This document shows, in pieces, positions 31,858 through 40,355 of a stretch of 64,000 bases of DNA. How positions within the stretch are numbered: position 1 is the stretch's first letter; each line of letters begins with the position of its first letter. The stretch comes from an uncultured Oscillospiraceae bacterium. Its GTDB lineage: Bacteria; Bacillota; Clostridia; Oscillospirales; Oscillospiraceae. The translations under genes and the position numbers were made by a program. Location of the stretch: contig CAKUHU010000003.1 of assembly GCA_934659425.1 (NCBI GenBank), forward strand, positions 85,593 through 149,592. Direction: 5' to 3'. The notes under the pieces are model-generated. The model worked only from the letters and a program-made list of their open reading frames with translations. It ran no database searches and had not been told where the DNA came from.

Positions 31858-32937
31858 ATGAGTCAAACTGTTGATATGAAAGTGAATCCATTGCCCGCCC
31901 GGACTTGGAATCATCTCAAAATGAATGAGGCGGTGCTGAAAGGGATCCACGTAGAAGGGGAAGGAAACCTCTCCGCCCAGCTGCCGGATGGGATTCAGAG
32001 CTCGGAGAAAGAGATCGAGGCGTTGCAGGGCCTTGCTACCGGTATGGGACCGGATATGAGCAAGCTGTTAGAGACGATTCCCGTCAAAAATCTGACCTGT
32101 CCCGCGGGCAAAAAGGATATGGAGCCTGCCCGTCTGCGCTTTGACTATCCCGCGGGCGGCTGTGCGTTCAATCGAATCGATCTGCATGCGGAAGAGGGCG
32201 GCGAGCTCACCGTGGTGATGGATTTTGCCTCGGAGAGCGGTAAGGACGAAGTGAAAAGCCTTGCAGGGCTTCAGACAAAGGTCCATGTGGAGAAGGATGC
32301 CGTGGTGCGCCTGGTGCAGATCCAGCGCCTTGAGGGAGACTTCACCTTCCTCAACGACATCGGTGGGCTGTGCGATGAGGGAGGCCGGCTGGAGGTGATA
32401 CAGCTGCTCCTGAAAGGCCAGGACACGTATCAGGGCTGCCAGGCGAATCTGGTGGGCAGAGAGAGTGCCCTCAAGATGGATGTGGGTTATCTGGTCCAAA
32501 AGACTGAGAAATTGGATATGAACTATGTGGCCGAGCATATAGGGAAAGAGTCGAAGAGTGAGATCATTGCGTCCGGTGTTTTGCGCGGGAATGGGTTTAA
32601 GATTTTGCGGGAGACCATTGACTTTAAGTCGGGCGCTGCCGGGGCCGAGGGCGAGGAGAAGGATGACGCCCTTTTGCTGGATGACGAGGTGATCAACCAG
32701 ACGATCCCCCTGATCCTGTGTACGGAAGAGGATGTCCAGGGAAGCCACGGAGCCACCATTGGAAAGTTGAGCGAGGATCTCCTGTTTTACTTGGAGTCCC
32801 GGGGGATCTGCAAAAAGGAAATTTATGAGATGATGGCCCAAGCGAGACTGCATGCGGTGTGCAACAAGATCCCCGATGAAAAGACCAGGGAATGGGTAAG
32901 TGAATACTTGGAGGGAGGACAGTTAAATGAATATTGA
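31858..32937 (+). CDS. sufD: Fe-S cluster assembly protein SufD
   Basis: A 359-residue SufB paralogue that completes the SufBC2D complex. It shares the C-terminal layout ILCTEEDVQGSHGATIGKLS and FYLESRGICKKEIYEM with SufB; the His in GSHGA is the residue thought to participate in the SufB-SufD interface cluster site. The N-terminal half is divergent, as usual. I prefer ATG 31858 because AGGAGG (31843-31848) is then 9 bases away; the ATG at 31852 is only 3 bases away. The 3' end overlaps sufS by 11 bases. Confidence 0.93.
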   Translation: MSQTVDMKVNPLPARTWNHLKMNEAVLKGIHVEGEGNLSAQLPDGIQSSEKEIEALQGLATGMGPDMSKLLETIPVKNLTCPAGKKDMEPARLRFDYPAGGCAFNRIDLHAEEGGELTVVMDFASESGKDEVKSLAGLQTKVHVEKDAVVRLVQIQRLEGDFTFLNDIGGLCDEGGRLEVIQLLLKGQDTYQGCQANLVGRESALKMDVGYLVQKTEKLDMNYVAEHIGKESKSEIIASGVLRGNGFKILRETIDFKSGAAGAEGEEKDDALLLDDEVINQTIPLILCTEEDVQGSHGATIGKLSEDLLFYLESRGICKKEIYEMMAQARLHAVCNKIPDEKTREWVSEYLEGGQLNEY

Positions 32938-34144
32938 GGCGATCCGCAAGGATTTCCCGATTTTTCAAAACCGAAATGTGATCTATCTGGACAGCGCGGC
33001 CACCTCCCAGAAACCGGCGTGCGTACTGCAGGCGGAGCAGGAATTTTACAGCAGAAACAACGCCAATCCACTCCGGGGTCTCTATGAGCTGAGCGAAGCG
33101 GCCACAGAGGAGTACGAGTCTGCCCGCCGTACGGTGCAGAAATTCCTCCATGCCAAAAGTTCGGCGGAGATCATTTTTACCAGAAATGCAACAGAGAGCC
33201 TGAATTTGGTGGCATACAGCCTGAGTGCCAGCATTCTGAAGCCGGGCGATGAGATTGTGGTCAGCATTATGGAGCACCACAGCAATCTGCTCCCCTGGCA
33301 GCAGGCGGCCCAACGGACCGGTGCCAGTCTGAAGTTCTTAGAGTGCGATCAGACGGGGACCATTACGCTGGAGGATTTGGCGGCCCTGTTGACAGATCGG
33401 ACGAAGATCGTGGCAGTCACACAAACCTCCAATGCGCTGGGCAGGACCAATGATATCAAGGCGTTTGCAAAGCTCTGCCATGAAAAGGGGATTCTGATCG
33501 TGGCTGACGGCGCGCAGAGCGTGCCCCACATGCCTGTAGATGTGGTAGACCTGGATGTGGATTTCCTGTCATTTTCCGGCCACAAAATGCTGGGCCCCAT
33601 GGGAATCGGTGTCCTTTACGGCAAGAAGGAGTTGCTGGAGAAGATGCCCCCCTTCCTGACCGGAGGCGAGATGATCGAATCTGTCACACGGACAGGGGCC
33701 GTATATGCTGAGGTTCCCCACAAATTTGAGGCGGGAACGGTCAACGGCGGCGGCGCCGTCGGTTTGGCAGAGGCGATCCGTTATCTGGATGGAATCGGTT
33801 TTGCAGAGATTCAGAGCCGGGAGGAAGCGCTGACAACCCTGGCAATAGAGAAGATGAAAAAGCTTCCGGGCATCCACATTTTAGGCTCCGATGATCCGAC
33901 GCAGCACCATGGGATTATTTCCTTTACTGTTGATGATGTGCATCCCCATGATGTGGCCACCATTCTGGACGCGGACCATATTGCCGTCCGAGCGGGCCAC
34001 CACTGTGCCCAGCCGCTTCTGCAGTATTTGAAGACGCCCTCCACCACCCGGGCGAGCATTGCTTTTTACAATACCGAGGAGGAAATCTGCCGGTTTGTTG
34101 AATGCCTTGGACAGGTGAGGGGGAAAATGGGATATGGGAAATAA
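32927..34144 (+). CDS. sufS: Cysteine desulfurase SufS
   Basis: A 405-residue PLP enzyme of group II that takes sulfur from cysteine and passes it to SufU. It shows the start IRKDFPIFQNRNVIYLDSAA, the PLP-lysine motif DFLSFSGHKMLGPMGIGVLY (Lys about residue 220) and the active-site Cys in VRAGHHCAQPLLQYL at about residue 360. STTRASIAFYNTEEEI is the usual C-terminal motif. Overlaps sufD by 11 bases and sufU by 11 bases, so translation is coupled. No SufE is present; SufU takes that role in Firmicutes. Confidence 0.97.
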   Translation: MNIEAIRKDFPIFQNRNVIYLDSAATSQKPACVLQAEQEFYSRNNANPLRGLYELSEAATEEYESARRTVQKFLHAKSSAEIIFTRNATESLNLVAYSLSASILKPGDEIVVSIMEHHSNLLPWQQAAQRTGASLKFLECDQTGTITLEDLAALLTDRTKIVAVTQTSNALGRTNDIKAFAKLCHEKGILIVADGAQSVPHMPVDVVDLDVDFLSFSGHKMLGPMGIGVLYGKKELLEKMPPFLTGGEMIESVTRTGAVYAEVPHKFEAGTVNGGGAVGLAEAIRYLDGIGFAEIQSREEALTTLAIEKMKKLPGIHILGSDDPTQHHGIISFTVDDVHPHDVATILDADHIAVRAGHHCAQPLLQYLKTPSTTRASIAFYNTEEEICRFVECLGQVRGKMGYGK

Positions 34145-34565
34145 GACTTTTTACAATGAAGTTTTAACAGACCACAATCTCCATCCAGGACACAAGCATG
34201 AGCTGGAAGAGGCGAACATGGCGCTGGAGGGAGTTAACCCGAGCTGCGGGGATGACATTTGGCTGAAGCTCCAAATGAAGGATGGAGTTATTGTTTCCGG
34301 CGCCTTTCAAGGGGACGGCTGTGCCATCTCCCAGGCCTCTGCGGATATGATGTTGGATCTGGTGGTTGGAAAAACCAAAGAGGAGGCATTGCAACTGGCG
34401 GATGTGTTTCTTCGCATGATCCAGGGCGAGATTTCCGGAGAGGAACTGGATCAGCTGGAAGAGGCGTCCATTCTACAGGACATTGCCCATATGCCGGCCC
34501 GGGTCAAGTGTGCGGTTTTGGCTTGGCACACCATGGAAGAAATGTTAAAAGCAGAACAGGGATAA
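34134..34565 (+). CDS. sufU: SufU sulfur-transfer protein
   Basis: A 143-residue IscU-like protein that in Firmicutes acts as a zinc-dependent sulfurtransferase for SufS. The three metal-ligand Cys are in GVNPSCGDDIWL, FQGDGCAISQAS and MPARVKCAVLAWHTM, and the aspartate of CGDD is the fourth ligand. The insertion between Cys 2 and Cys 3 typical of SufU (compared with IscU) is present. ATG at 34134 lies inside the sufS end. Followed by a terminator, closing the operon. Confidence 0.95.
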   Translation: MGNKTFYNEVLTDHNLHPGHKHELEEANMALEGVNPSCGDDIWLKLQMKDGVIVSGAFQGDGCAISQASADMMLDLVVGKTKEEALQLADVFLRMIQGEISGEELDQLEEASILQDIAHMPARVKCAVLAWHTMEEMLKAEQG

Positions 34566-34581
34566 TGCGCAAGATGCTCTG

Positions 34582-34612
34582 GCGGCGGCTTAGGGATAAG
34601 CCGCCGCTTTTG
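34582..34612 (+). terminator. Terminator of the suf operon
   Basis: GCGGCGGCTTA / TAAGCCGCCGC stem with GGGA loop followed by TTTTGATTT. Confidence 0.85.
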
Positions 34613-34695
34613 ATTTGCACGGGTATTTATGAACCGGGTTGATTTCTGGACGGCTTTCCTGTAAAATGGAGTCATCTGAAAAGGAGGGACTCCTG

Positions 34696-35814
34696 ATGAA
34701 AGTACTTTATCTGCTCAACTATGCCGGGAAGGCGGGGACGGAGCGGTATGTGGAGACCTTAGTGAAATATCTCTCGGCCGATGGCCGGGTAGAGCCCTAT
34801 TTTGCCTATAATGAGGGCGGACTTTTGGTGGAGCGGCTGGAAGCCATGGGTGTGCCCACACGCCAGCTCACCATGTCCAGTCGTTTTGACCATAAGGCGG
34901 CCAAAGCTTTGGCTAAGCTGTGCCAGGAGTGGGACATCGACCTCATCCACTGCCACTATCTTCGGGAAAACTACATTGCCATGTTGGCCAAGCGGTATTG
35001 CCGAGGGCTCCGGGTGGTCTATACCAACCACTTCATCCTGCCCAATGACGCCGTGACCCGGCTGACCAACCGCTTGCTGGATAAGAAGCAGGATCAGATG
35101 ATCGCCGTCTGCAACCGGGGGCGGGAGCAGTTGATGGCCAACGGCTGGGATGGGGAGCATATCCAGGTCATTTTCAACAGTGTGGATCCAGAGGCCTGGG
35201 CGGGAGAGCGGAGCGATTCCACGCTCCGGACAGAGCTGGGGCTTCCAGAGGACCGGTTTGTCATGCTCTGTGCCTCCCGCTTTGCTGAGGACAAGGGACA
35301 TACCTATCTCATCAACTCCATCAAACGCCTCACAGAACTGTCTGCGGTGCCCTTTACTCTGGTGCTGGCGGGAGACGGCCCGCTGCTGGAGCCGGCCAAG
35401 GAGCAGGTAAAAGCCCTTGGACTGACGGAGGAGCAGGTGAGATTCATCGGCTTCCGAAAAGACATCAAAAATCTCTATAAGGGGTCTGACCTCTACGTGA
35501 ACGCTTCCCAGCACGAGGCTTTGAGCTTCCTCATTATCGAGGCCATGGCCGCCGGGCTTCCGGTGATTGCCACCGACATGGGAGGCAATTCGGACATTGT
35601 CAACGATGACACCGGCTGCGGCCTCTTGGTGGAGTATGACAATCCGGACTCCATGGCAGGAGCCATGAAGGTGATGATGGAGGAACCGGACTTTTTGGCC
35701 CAATGCCGGGAGGGGGCCAAGCGGACGGTTCAGGAACGGTTTGAAATCCACAAAATGATAGACCTGACCTTCCAGGTCTATGAAAAGGCCGCAGGGCTGA
35801 GTCTGGAGCGTTAA
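34696..35814 (+). CDS. Glycosyltransferase family 4 protein
   Basis: A 372-residue GT-B glycosyltransferase. The N-terminal Rossmann half begins KVLYLLNYAGKAGTERYVET, with acceptor-side motif DLIHCHYLRENYIAML. The C-terminal donor-binding half shows the GT4 pattern VLAGDGPLLEPAKEQV, FIGFRKDIKNLYKGSDLYVN and the E-x7-E motif in HEALSFLIIEAMAAGLPVIA. The acceptor is unknown; the O-antigen-ligase-like gene 6 bases downstream suggests polysaccharide or glycan assembly. AAGGAGG ribosome site supports ATG 34696 over an in-frame upstream ATG. Confidence 0.92.
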   Translation: MKVLYLLNYAGKAGTERYVETLVKYLSADGRVEPYFAYNEGGLLVERLEAMGVPTRQLTMSSRFDHKAAKALAKLCQEWDIDLIHCHYLRENYIAMLAKRYCRGLRVVYTNHFILPNDAVTRLTNRLLDKKQDQMIAVCNRGREQLMANGWDGEHIQVIFNSVDPEAWAGERSDSTLRTELGLPEDRFVMLCASRFAEDKGHTYLINSIKRLTELSAVPFTLVLAGDGPLLEPAKEQVKALGLTEEQVRFIGFRKDIKNLYKGSDLYVNASQHEALSFLIIEAMAAGLPVIATDMGGNSDIVNDDTGCGLLVEYDNPDSMAGAMKVMMEEPDFLAQCREGAKRTVQERFEIHKMIDLTFQVYEKAAGLSLER

Positions 35815-35819
35815 AGCAT

Positions 35820-37358
35820 ATGGTTGTCATTCAAAGCAGTTTGATCTGCCGCTTTCTGATATCGATTTGGGGCGTGCTGCTGAACGCTTGGGAGGACAGC
35901 ACGGTGGGCCGCGGCTTGCGGGCCTTTGGACGGGCGGTGGCCTGTGCAGTCCGTGGGAGCGCCCTGTGCCGGTTTTTCTGGCGGGAAGGGACACTTCCCA
36001 AGCACTGGCCGGACAGCCTGACTTGCCGGCTCCTCACGGCGATTTTGAATATCCCCTGTGTGATCTGTCAATGGATCTACCGGTTGGGGAAAGCGGTGTG
36101 GGATGGTAGCCTCTTTTTCAGGGGCCTTTCCGTTGCTGCGGGGGCGCCTTTCCTGCTGCTGGGGCTCTTTGTCATGGCCATGCTCATCGTGCCCCATGAC
36201 AGCTGGGATAACCGCTGGGCCCTTATGGGAGCGGTAATCCTTTTCTGCCTCTTTGCCTTGGGCAGCGCTGCCCATCCCAGGAACCGGCTGGAGGTGGAGG
36301 AGCTGGGCCCCTATCTTACCCTTTTTATGGCCTTTGTATGCTATGCCTTTTTGTCCTCTCTGTCTTGGAGCTTGTCCCTCCGGTTCGTGGGCTTTTACCT
36401 GGCGGCCTTCCTCTTCTGCCTGCTGGCAGTCAGCGCCGTGCGGAGCTATGACCAGCTTCAGCTTTTGGTGGTGCTGGCGGTGGCCGGATTGACTATAGCG
36501 TCTCTCTATGGCTGCTACCAGGGGATCATCGGTGTGCCGGTGGTGGCCAACCAGCAGGACATGGCGCTCAACGCGGGGATGCCGGGGCGGGTGTACTCTT
36601 TCTTCGATAACCCCAACAACTTTGCCGAGCTGCTGGTGATGTTCACGCCGCTGAACTATGCCCTCATTCTCAACGCCAAGACCTGGCGGGGAAAGCTGGC
36701 GGCCCTCTTTTCCCTCGGCATATGTGTTGCGGCGCTGGGCCTGACTCTTTCCCGTTCCGGCTGGCTGGGCTTTGTCCTGGCCACGGCGGTGTTTGTGGCA
36801 TTCTGGAACTGGAAGCTCCTGCCCCTCTTCCTGGTGCTGGGGGTCTGCTGTATCCCCTTCCTGCCGCAGACGATCTATAACCGCATTTTGACCATCGGCA
36901 ATATGAAGGACTCCTCCACCAGCTACCGTTTTGCCATCTATAAGGCCAGCGGGGTATTGATGAAGGACTACTGGTTTCGGGGCGTGGGCCTGGGCAGCGA
37001 CATTTTGACCCAGACGTTTAAGGGTTATCCCCCCATGTTTGACGGGAATTTCCCCATCCACACCCACAATAACTATCTTCAGGTGTGGGCAGAGATGGGC
37101 CTCTTTGCCGGGTTCAACTTCCTCTTCATGCTCTTCCACCAGGTGAAGGCATCGGTGAAGGCCTATATAGTCGGCACAGACCGGCGGGTAAAGAACTTGC
37201 TGGCTGCGGCCACGGCGGGGTTTTGCGGTATCCTCCTCATCTCGGTGGCGGAGTATACTTGGTTTTATGGCCGGAATATGTTTCTTTATTTTTTCCTCTT
37301 TGGCCTCATCGCCGCCTGTATCAAGCTGGCGCGGCGCAGCACGAAACGCCAGGCATGA
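35820..37358 (+). CDS. O-antigen ligase/polymerase (WaaL/Wzy) family membrane protein
   Basis: A 512-residue polytopic membrane protein with about 10-12 TM helices. The family region is the periplasm-facing loop before TYRFAIYKASGVLMKDYWFR and RGVGLGSDILTQTF, followed by HTHNNYLQVWAEMGLFAGFN, whose H-x-HN-x-YL motif is the Wzy_C signature. It probably joins or polymerises glycans on the outer face of the membrane, with the preceding glycosyltransferase. No clear ribosome site at ATG 35820; only GGAGCG. Coupling to the upstream gene, 5 bases away, is likely. Confidence 0.85.
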   Translation: MVVIQSSLICRFLISIWGVLLNAWEDSTVGRGLRAFGRAVACAVRGSALCRFFWREGTLPKHWPDSLTCRLLTAILNIPCVICQWIYRLGKAVWDGSLFFRGLSVAAGAPFLLLGLFVMAMLIVPHDSWDNRWALMGAVILFCLFALGSAAHPRNRLEVEELGPYLTLFMAFVCYAFLSSLSWSLSLRFVGFYLAAFLFCLLAVSAVRSYDQLQLLVVLAVAGLTIASLYGCYQGIIGVPVVANQQDMALNAGMPGRVYSFFDNPNNFAELLVMFTPLNYALILNAKTWRGKLAALFSLGICVAALGLTLSRSGWLGFVLATAVFVAFWNWKLLPLFLVLGVCCIPFLPQTIYNRILTIGNMKDSSTSYRFAIYKASGVLMKDYWFRGVGLGSDILTQTFKGYPPMFDGNFPIHTHNNYLQVWAEMGLFAGFNFLFMLFHQVKASVKAYIVGTDRRVKNLLAAATAGFCGILLISVAEYTWFYGRNMFLYFFLFGLIAACIKLARRSTKRQA

Positions 37359-37397
37359 CCCCGCTCCCCGCCGCATATGCTGGCAGGGGGGATGGGA

Positions 37398-38036
37398 ATG
37401 AGAAAGACCAAGACCGCCGCCCGGGTCCGGGCGGCGGCTTTTTTGTTGATGATGGGCTGTCTGCTTCCCCAGCTTTTGCCCCATGGAAGACCGGCGGTGC
37501 CTGACAAGGTGGAGATCCTTTTGGCAGTGACGCTGCGGGGAGAGACCGACCCGGGCCGGATCGCCTTTGTCCGTACCGCCTGCACTCTGGTGGGTCAGGT
37601 GGGCTATTTTTGGGGCGGCAAATCCCGTGCCCTGGGGTGGGATCCCCTGTGGGGCTGGCCGCGGCGGGTCACCGCGGCCGGGAGTGGCACAACAGGGAAG
37701 ATCCGCCCCTATGGGCTGGACTGTTCCGGGCTTGTTTCCTGGGCGGCGGCTGCGGCGTCAGGGGACAAGGCTGCTTACGACGGAATCGGAGAGGGGGCAC
37801 GGGCCCAATATGCCCTCTGCCATCCGGCGGAAGCTCCCCGGCCCGGCGATCTGGCCTTTTTTCCGGATCTGTCTCATGTGGGGATCGTCCTGGGAGAGGA
37901 TCAAGAGGGAACGGTATGGGTGGTCCACTGCTCGGCCACCTTGGGGGGCGTGGTGGTGACAGCGTCTTCTGTGGGATTTACCCTCTATGGAAGCCCGCCG
38001 GCGTTTTTGGGAGTTCCGATTGGTGACGCCGTCTGA
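37398..38036 (+). CDS. NlpC/P60 family secreted peptidase
   Basis: A 212-residue protein with a short hydrophobic N-terminal signal (AAAFLLMMGCLLPQLLPHG) and an NlpC/P60 domain. The catalytic Cys is in YGLDCSGLVSWAAA, the His in DLSHVGIVLGED and the third polar residue in VWVVHCSATLGG. It should cut the gamma-D-Glu-diaminoacid bond in peptidoglycan. ATG 37398 was chosen since AGGGGGG lies 6 bases upstream; in-frame ATGs at 37377 and 37392 are alternatives. Codons 6-15 form a terminator-like GC hairpin plus T run, which may limit read-through from the upstream gene. Confidence 0.83.
   Translation: MRKTKTAARVRAAAFLLMMGCLLPQLLPHGRPAVPDKVEILLAVTLRGETDPGRIAFVRTACTLVGQVGYFWGGKSRALGWDPLWGWPRRVTAAGSGTTGKIRPYGLDCSGLVSWAAAAASGDKAAYDGIGEGARAQYALCHPAEAPRPGDLAFFPDLSHVGIVLGEDQEGTVWVVHCSATLGGVVVTASSVGFTLYGSPPAFLGVPIGDAV
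37414..37444 (+). terminator. Intrinsic terminator-like hairpin inside the NlpC/P60 gene start
   Basis: CCGCCGCCCGG / CCGGGCGGCGG, a perfect stem, then C and six T residues. It coincides with codons 6-15 of the NlpC/P60 gene, so it could act as terminator for the O-antigen-ligase transcript and as an attenuator for the peptidase. Confidence 0.55.
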
Positions 38037-38230
38037 GGGGAAACGGCAAAAATATCAAGCAATGACAGCAAGTAAAATCAAGCGGCATTTCTCCGAGTGC
38101 TTTATGATAGACACACAGCAGTTGAGACGGGATGGACAAAGGAATGTGCGAGCGGCGCAAACAGATCCAGGTCATCGTGGATGAAATTGACCGGTGCATT
38201 CAGGAAAAATGGAAGTTTTTAAGGCAGGGG
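38037..38230. other. Intergenic region with one doubtful small frame
   Basis: No supported gene. A 46-codon plus-strand frame from ATG 38132 (MDKGMCERRKQIQVIVDEID) has a helical, regulator-like beginning but no proper ribosome site, and its end runs through the MATE promoter; it looks like a gene fragment. Confidence 0.35.
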
Positions 38231-38259
38231 TTGACGAAAGAAGTCTTTTCCTATATAAT
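38231..38259 (+). promoter_or_regulatory. Promoter of the MATE gene
   Basis: TTGACG (38231-38236), 17 bases, TATAAT (38254-38259). Confidence 0.8.
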
Positions 38260-38280
38260 ACATTTTATATGAGTGCTTGC

Positions 38281-38309
38281 GGGCCGCGACGTCTGTTGCG
38301 GCCCCTTTT
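38281..38309 (+). terminator. Leader hairpin before the MATE gene
   Basis: GGGCCGC / GCGGCCC with a 10-base loop followed by CTTTT. It lies about 15 bases after the predicted transcription start and 33 bases before the MATE start, so it could attenuate the gene. Confidence 0.5.
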
Positions 38310-38341
38310 ACACCTTATTGGTGAGAGAAGGAGGTCAATTC

Positions 38342-39718
38342 GTGTCAGGTCAAGTTCGAGAGAATAAGATGGGAATTATGCCGGTGGGGAAGCTGCTGAT
38401 GAATATGTCGCTGCCCATGATGATCGCTATGCTGGTCCAGGCCCTTTATAATGTGGTGGACAGCTATTTTGTGGCAAAGATCAGTCAGGATGCGCTGAAT
38501 GCGGTGAGTCTCGCTTTCCCGGTGCAGAATTTGATGATTTCTGTGGCAGTAGGTACTGGCGTAGGTGTCAATGCGCTTCTGTCCAAGAACTTGGGAGAGA
38601 AGAATTTTGAGTCAGCAAACGAGGTGGCTGGAAATGGCTTGACTCTCTCCTTTTTCAGCGGCCTGATTTTTATTGCGATGGGACTGCTTTTGCCCAGGGC
38701 ATTCTTTCAGGCCCAGACGGACATTCCCGGCATTGTAGAGTATGGAACCACCTATTTGACGATCTGCTGTGTCTGTTCTATGGGAATGTTTTTGGGAGTC
38801 ATGCTGGACAGGCTGCTTCAATCTACCGGGAGAACTGCCCTTACCATGTGCACCCAAGGAGTGGGAGCGGTGGTCAATATCGTGATGGATCCGCTTTTGA
38901 TTTTTGGGCTGGGCCCCTTTCCGCAGTTGGGGGTCGCGGGGGCGGCAGTGGCCACCGTATTGGGGCAGATCGTGGGTGCGGCTCTGTCTGTTATCATCAA
39001 CCTGGGCTTTAACCGGGATTTGACCTTTGCTTTCCGCTACTTGAAGCTCCAAGGCCGGATCGTTAAACGAATTTACGCGGTGGGACTGCCCACCACTGTG
39101 ATGAACTCCATCAGTTCCGTGATGGTTTTCGGCATGAATCAAATCTTGATCTCTTTTACCGATGCCGCTACAGCGGTATTTGGGGTCTATTTCAAGCTGC
39201 AGTCCTTTATTTTTATGCCGGTTTTTGGACTCAACAACGGCATGGTGCCTATCATTGCGTATAATTACGGCGCCCACAAACCGGACCGGATCATGAAGAC
39301 CATGCGCCTTGCCGCGGTTACGGCAGTTTGTATCATGCTGGTGGGCCTGTTGATCGCAGAGACCTTTCCCGCGCAGCTTTTACAGCTGTTTGAAGCGTCA
39401 GAGGAAATGCTCATCATCGGTGTGCCCGCGCTGCGGATCATTTGCTCCTGCTTCATTTTTGCTGGGTTCAACGTGGTCTCCGGCTCCACATTTCAGGCGT
39501 TGGGACATGGTGTGCTCAGTATGATAGTATCCATTGTCCGGCAGCTCGTGATCCTTTTGCCTGTAGCCCTGCTTCTCTCTTTTACAGGACGGTTGGAGCT
39601 GGTTTGGCTGGCCTTTCCCATTGCAGAGATTGCCGCGGTACTCATGTGTGTACTGTTTACCCACCGTATCGTCCGCACCGTCATCCGTCCCATGGCGGCG
39701 GAAAAAGCGAAAATGTAA
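38342..39718 (+). CDS. MATE family efflux transporter
   Basis: A 458-residue multidrug/toxin extrusion protein with twelve predicted TM helices in two homologous halves. The N-terminal half begins PVGKLLMNMSLPMMIAMLVQ and has LYNVVDSYFVAKISQDALNA, the core MATE motif; the second half has IYAVGLPTTVMNSISSVMVF and GLNNGMVPIIAYNYGAHKPD, which is also conserved. It uses a Na+ or H+ gradient to export cationic drugs or metabolites. The start is GTG 38342, chosen because AAGGAGG lies 7 bases upstream; the upstream in-frame ATG overlaps the leader hairpin. Own promoter and leader hairpin. Confidence 0.93.
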   Translation: MSGQVRENKMGIMPVGKLLMNMSLPMMIAMLVQALYNVVDSYFVAKISQDALNAVSLAFPVQNLMISVAVGTGVGVNALLSKNLGEKNFESANEVAGNGLTLSFFSGLIFIAMGLLLPRAFFQAQTDIPGIVEYGTTYLTICCVCSMGMFLGVMLDRLLQSTGRTALTMCTQGVGAVVNIVMDPLLIFGLGPFPQLGVAGAAVATVLGQIVGAALSVIINLGFNRDLTFAFRYLKLQGRIVKRIYAVGLPTTVMNSISSVMVFGMNQILISFTDAATAVFGVYFKLQSFIFMPVFGLNNGMVPIIAYNYGAHKPDRIMKTMRLAAVTAVCIMLVGLLIAETFPAQLLQLFEASEEMLIIGVPALRIICSCFIFAGFNVVSGSTFQALGHGVLSMIVSIVRQLVILLPVALLLSFTGRLELVWLAFPIAEIAAVLMCVLFTHRIVRTVIRPMAAEKAKM

Positions 39719-39729
39719 CCAAATCTGAC

Positions 39730-39767
39730 AAAGCTCCCTGGCGGCATGCGTGCAGCTGGGGAGCTTT
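39730..39767 (+). terminator. Terminator after the MATE gene
   Basis: AAAGCTCCC / GGGAGCTTT stem with some internal pairing and a weak T-rich tail. Confidence 0.65.
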
Positions 39768-39883
39768 GATTCTTTCCTGGATGAAGCGGCGAAAGGGTAA
39801 GCGAAGGCAGCTTTGCCGCGCTGTGCGCTCCCTGGAGCTGACTTGGGGGGATAGCTGTGATCAGCGGGGCATCTGTCTGCCGC

Positions 39884-39912
39884 TTGCGGATTTACCAGTT
39901 TTGCGCTATACT
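39884..39912 (+). promoter_or_regulatory. Possible promoter of mini-RNase III gene
   Basis: TTGCGG (39884-39889), 17 bases, TATACT (39907-39912). The preceding 110 bases hold no supported gene. Confidence 0.5.
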
Positions 39913-39950
39913 ATGAGTTACTTTTATGCCCATAGAGAGTAGGGAGACTT

Positions 39951-40352
39951 ATGATCGACTATTTTCATTTGAATGCGGAGCGGGAGACCCTCCATACCAT
40001 CAGCAGTTTGGGCCTGGCCCATCTGGGGGACGCGGTCTTTGAGCTGATGGTGCGCTCCTGGCTGTGCCTGAGCGGAAAGGCAACCGCCAAGGGACTTCAT
40101 AAGGCTGCGGTGCATTATGTGGCGGCTCCGGCACAAGCCAAGGTGGCGGAAAAGATCCTGCCCGTTTTGACCGGGGAGGAGCAAGATGTGTTTCGTCGGG
40201 GCCGCAATGCCAGCCCGCACTCCATCCCGCAAAACGCCAGCCGGGAGGAATATCAGGCGGCCACTGCGCTGGAGGCCCTGTTTGGCTGGCTGTACTTGAA
40301 GGGTGAGAATGACCGGCTCAATGAGCTGTTTGCTATGATGATGGAGGAATAG
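39951..40352 (+). CDS. mrnC: Mini-ribonuclease 3
   Basis: A 133-residue stand-alone RNase III catalytic domain without the dsRNA-binding domain, used in Firmicutes to mature 23S rRNA ends. The signatures are LGLAHLGDAVFELMVRSWL (with the first acidic residues), RRGRNASPHSIPQNAS and EYQAATALEALFGWLYLKG, which carries the second catalytic acid. Start ATG 39951 after AGGGAGA. Followed after 3 bases by the rqcH gene, so the two are co-transcribed RNA/ribosome quality genes. Confidence 0.95.
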   Translation: MIDYFHLNAERETLHTISSLGLAHLGDAVFELMVRSWLCLSGKATAKGLHKAAVHYVAAPAQAKVAEKILPVLTGEEQDVFRRGRNASPHSIPQNASREEYQAATALEALFGWLYLKGENDRLNELFAMMMEE

Positions 40353-40355
40353 GAA

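Noticed and set aside
35811..37484. A 557-codon minus-strand open frame
   Set aside because: It is the mirror of the O-antigen-ligase-like gene; the translation is low-complexity, rich in His, Gln and Arg, without any domain.
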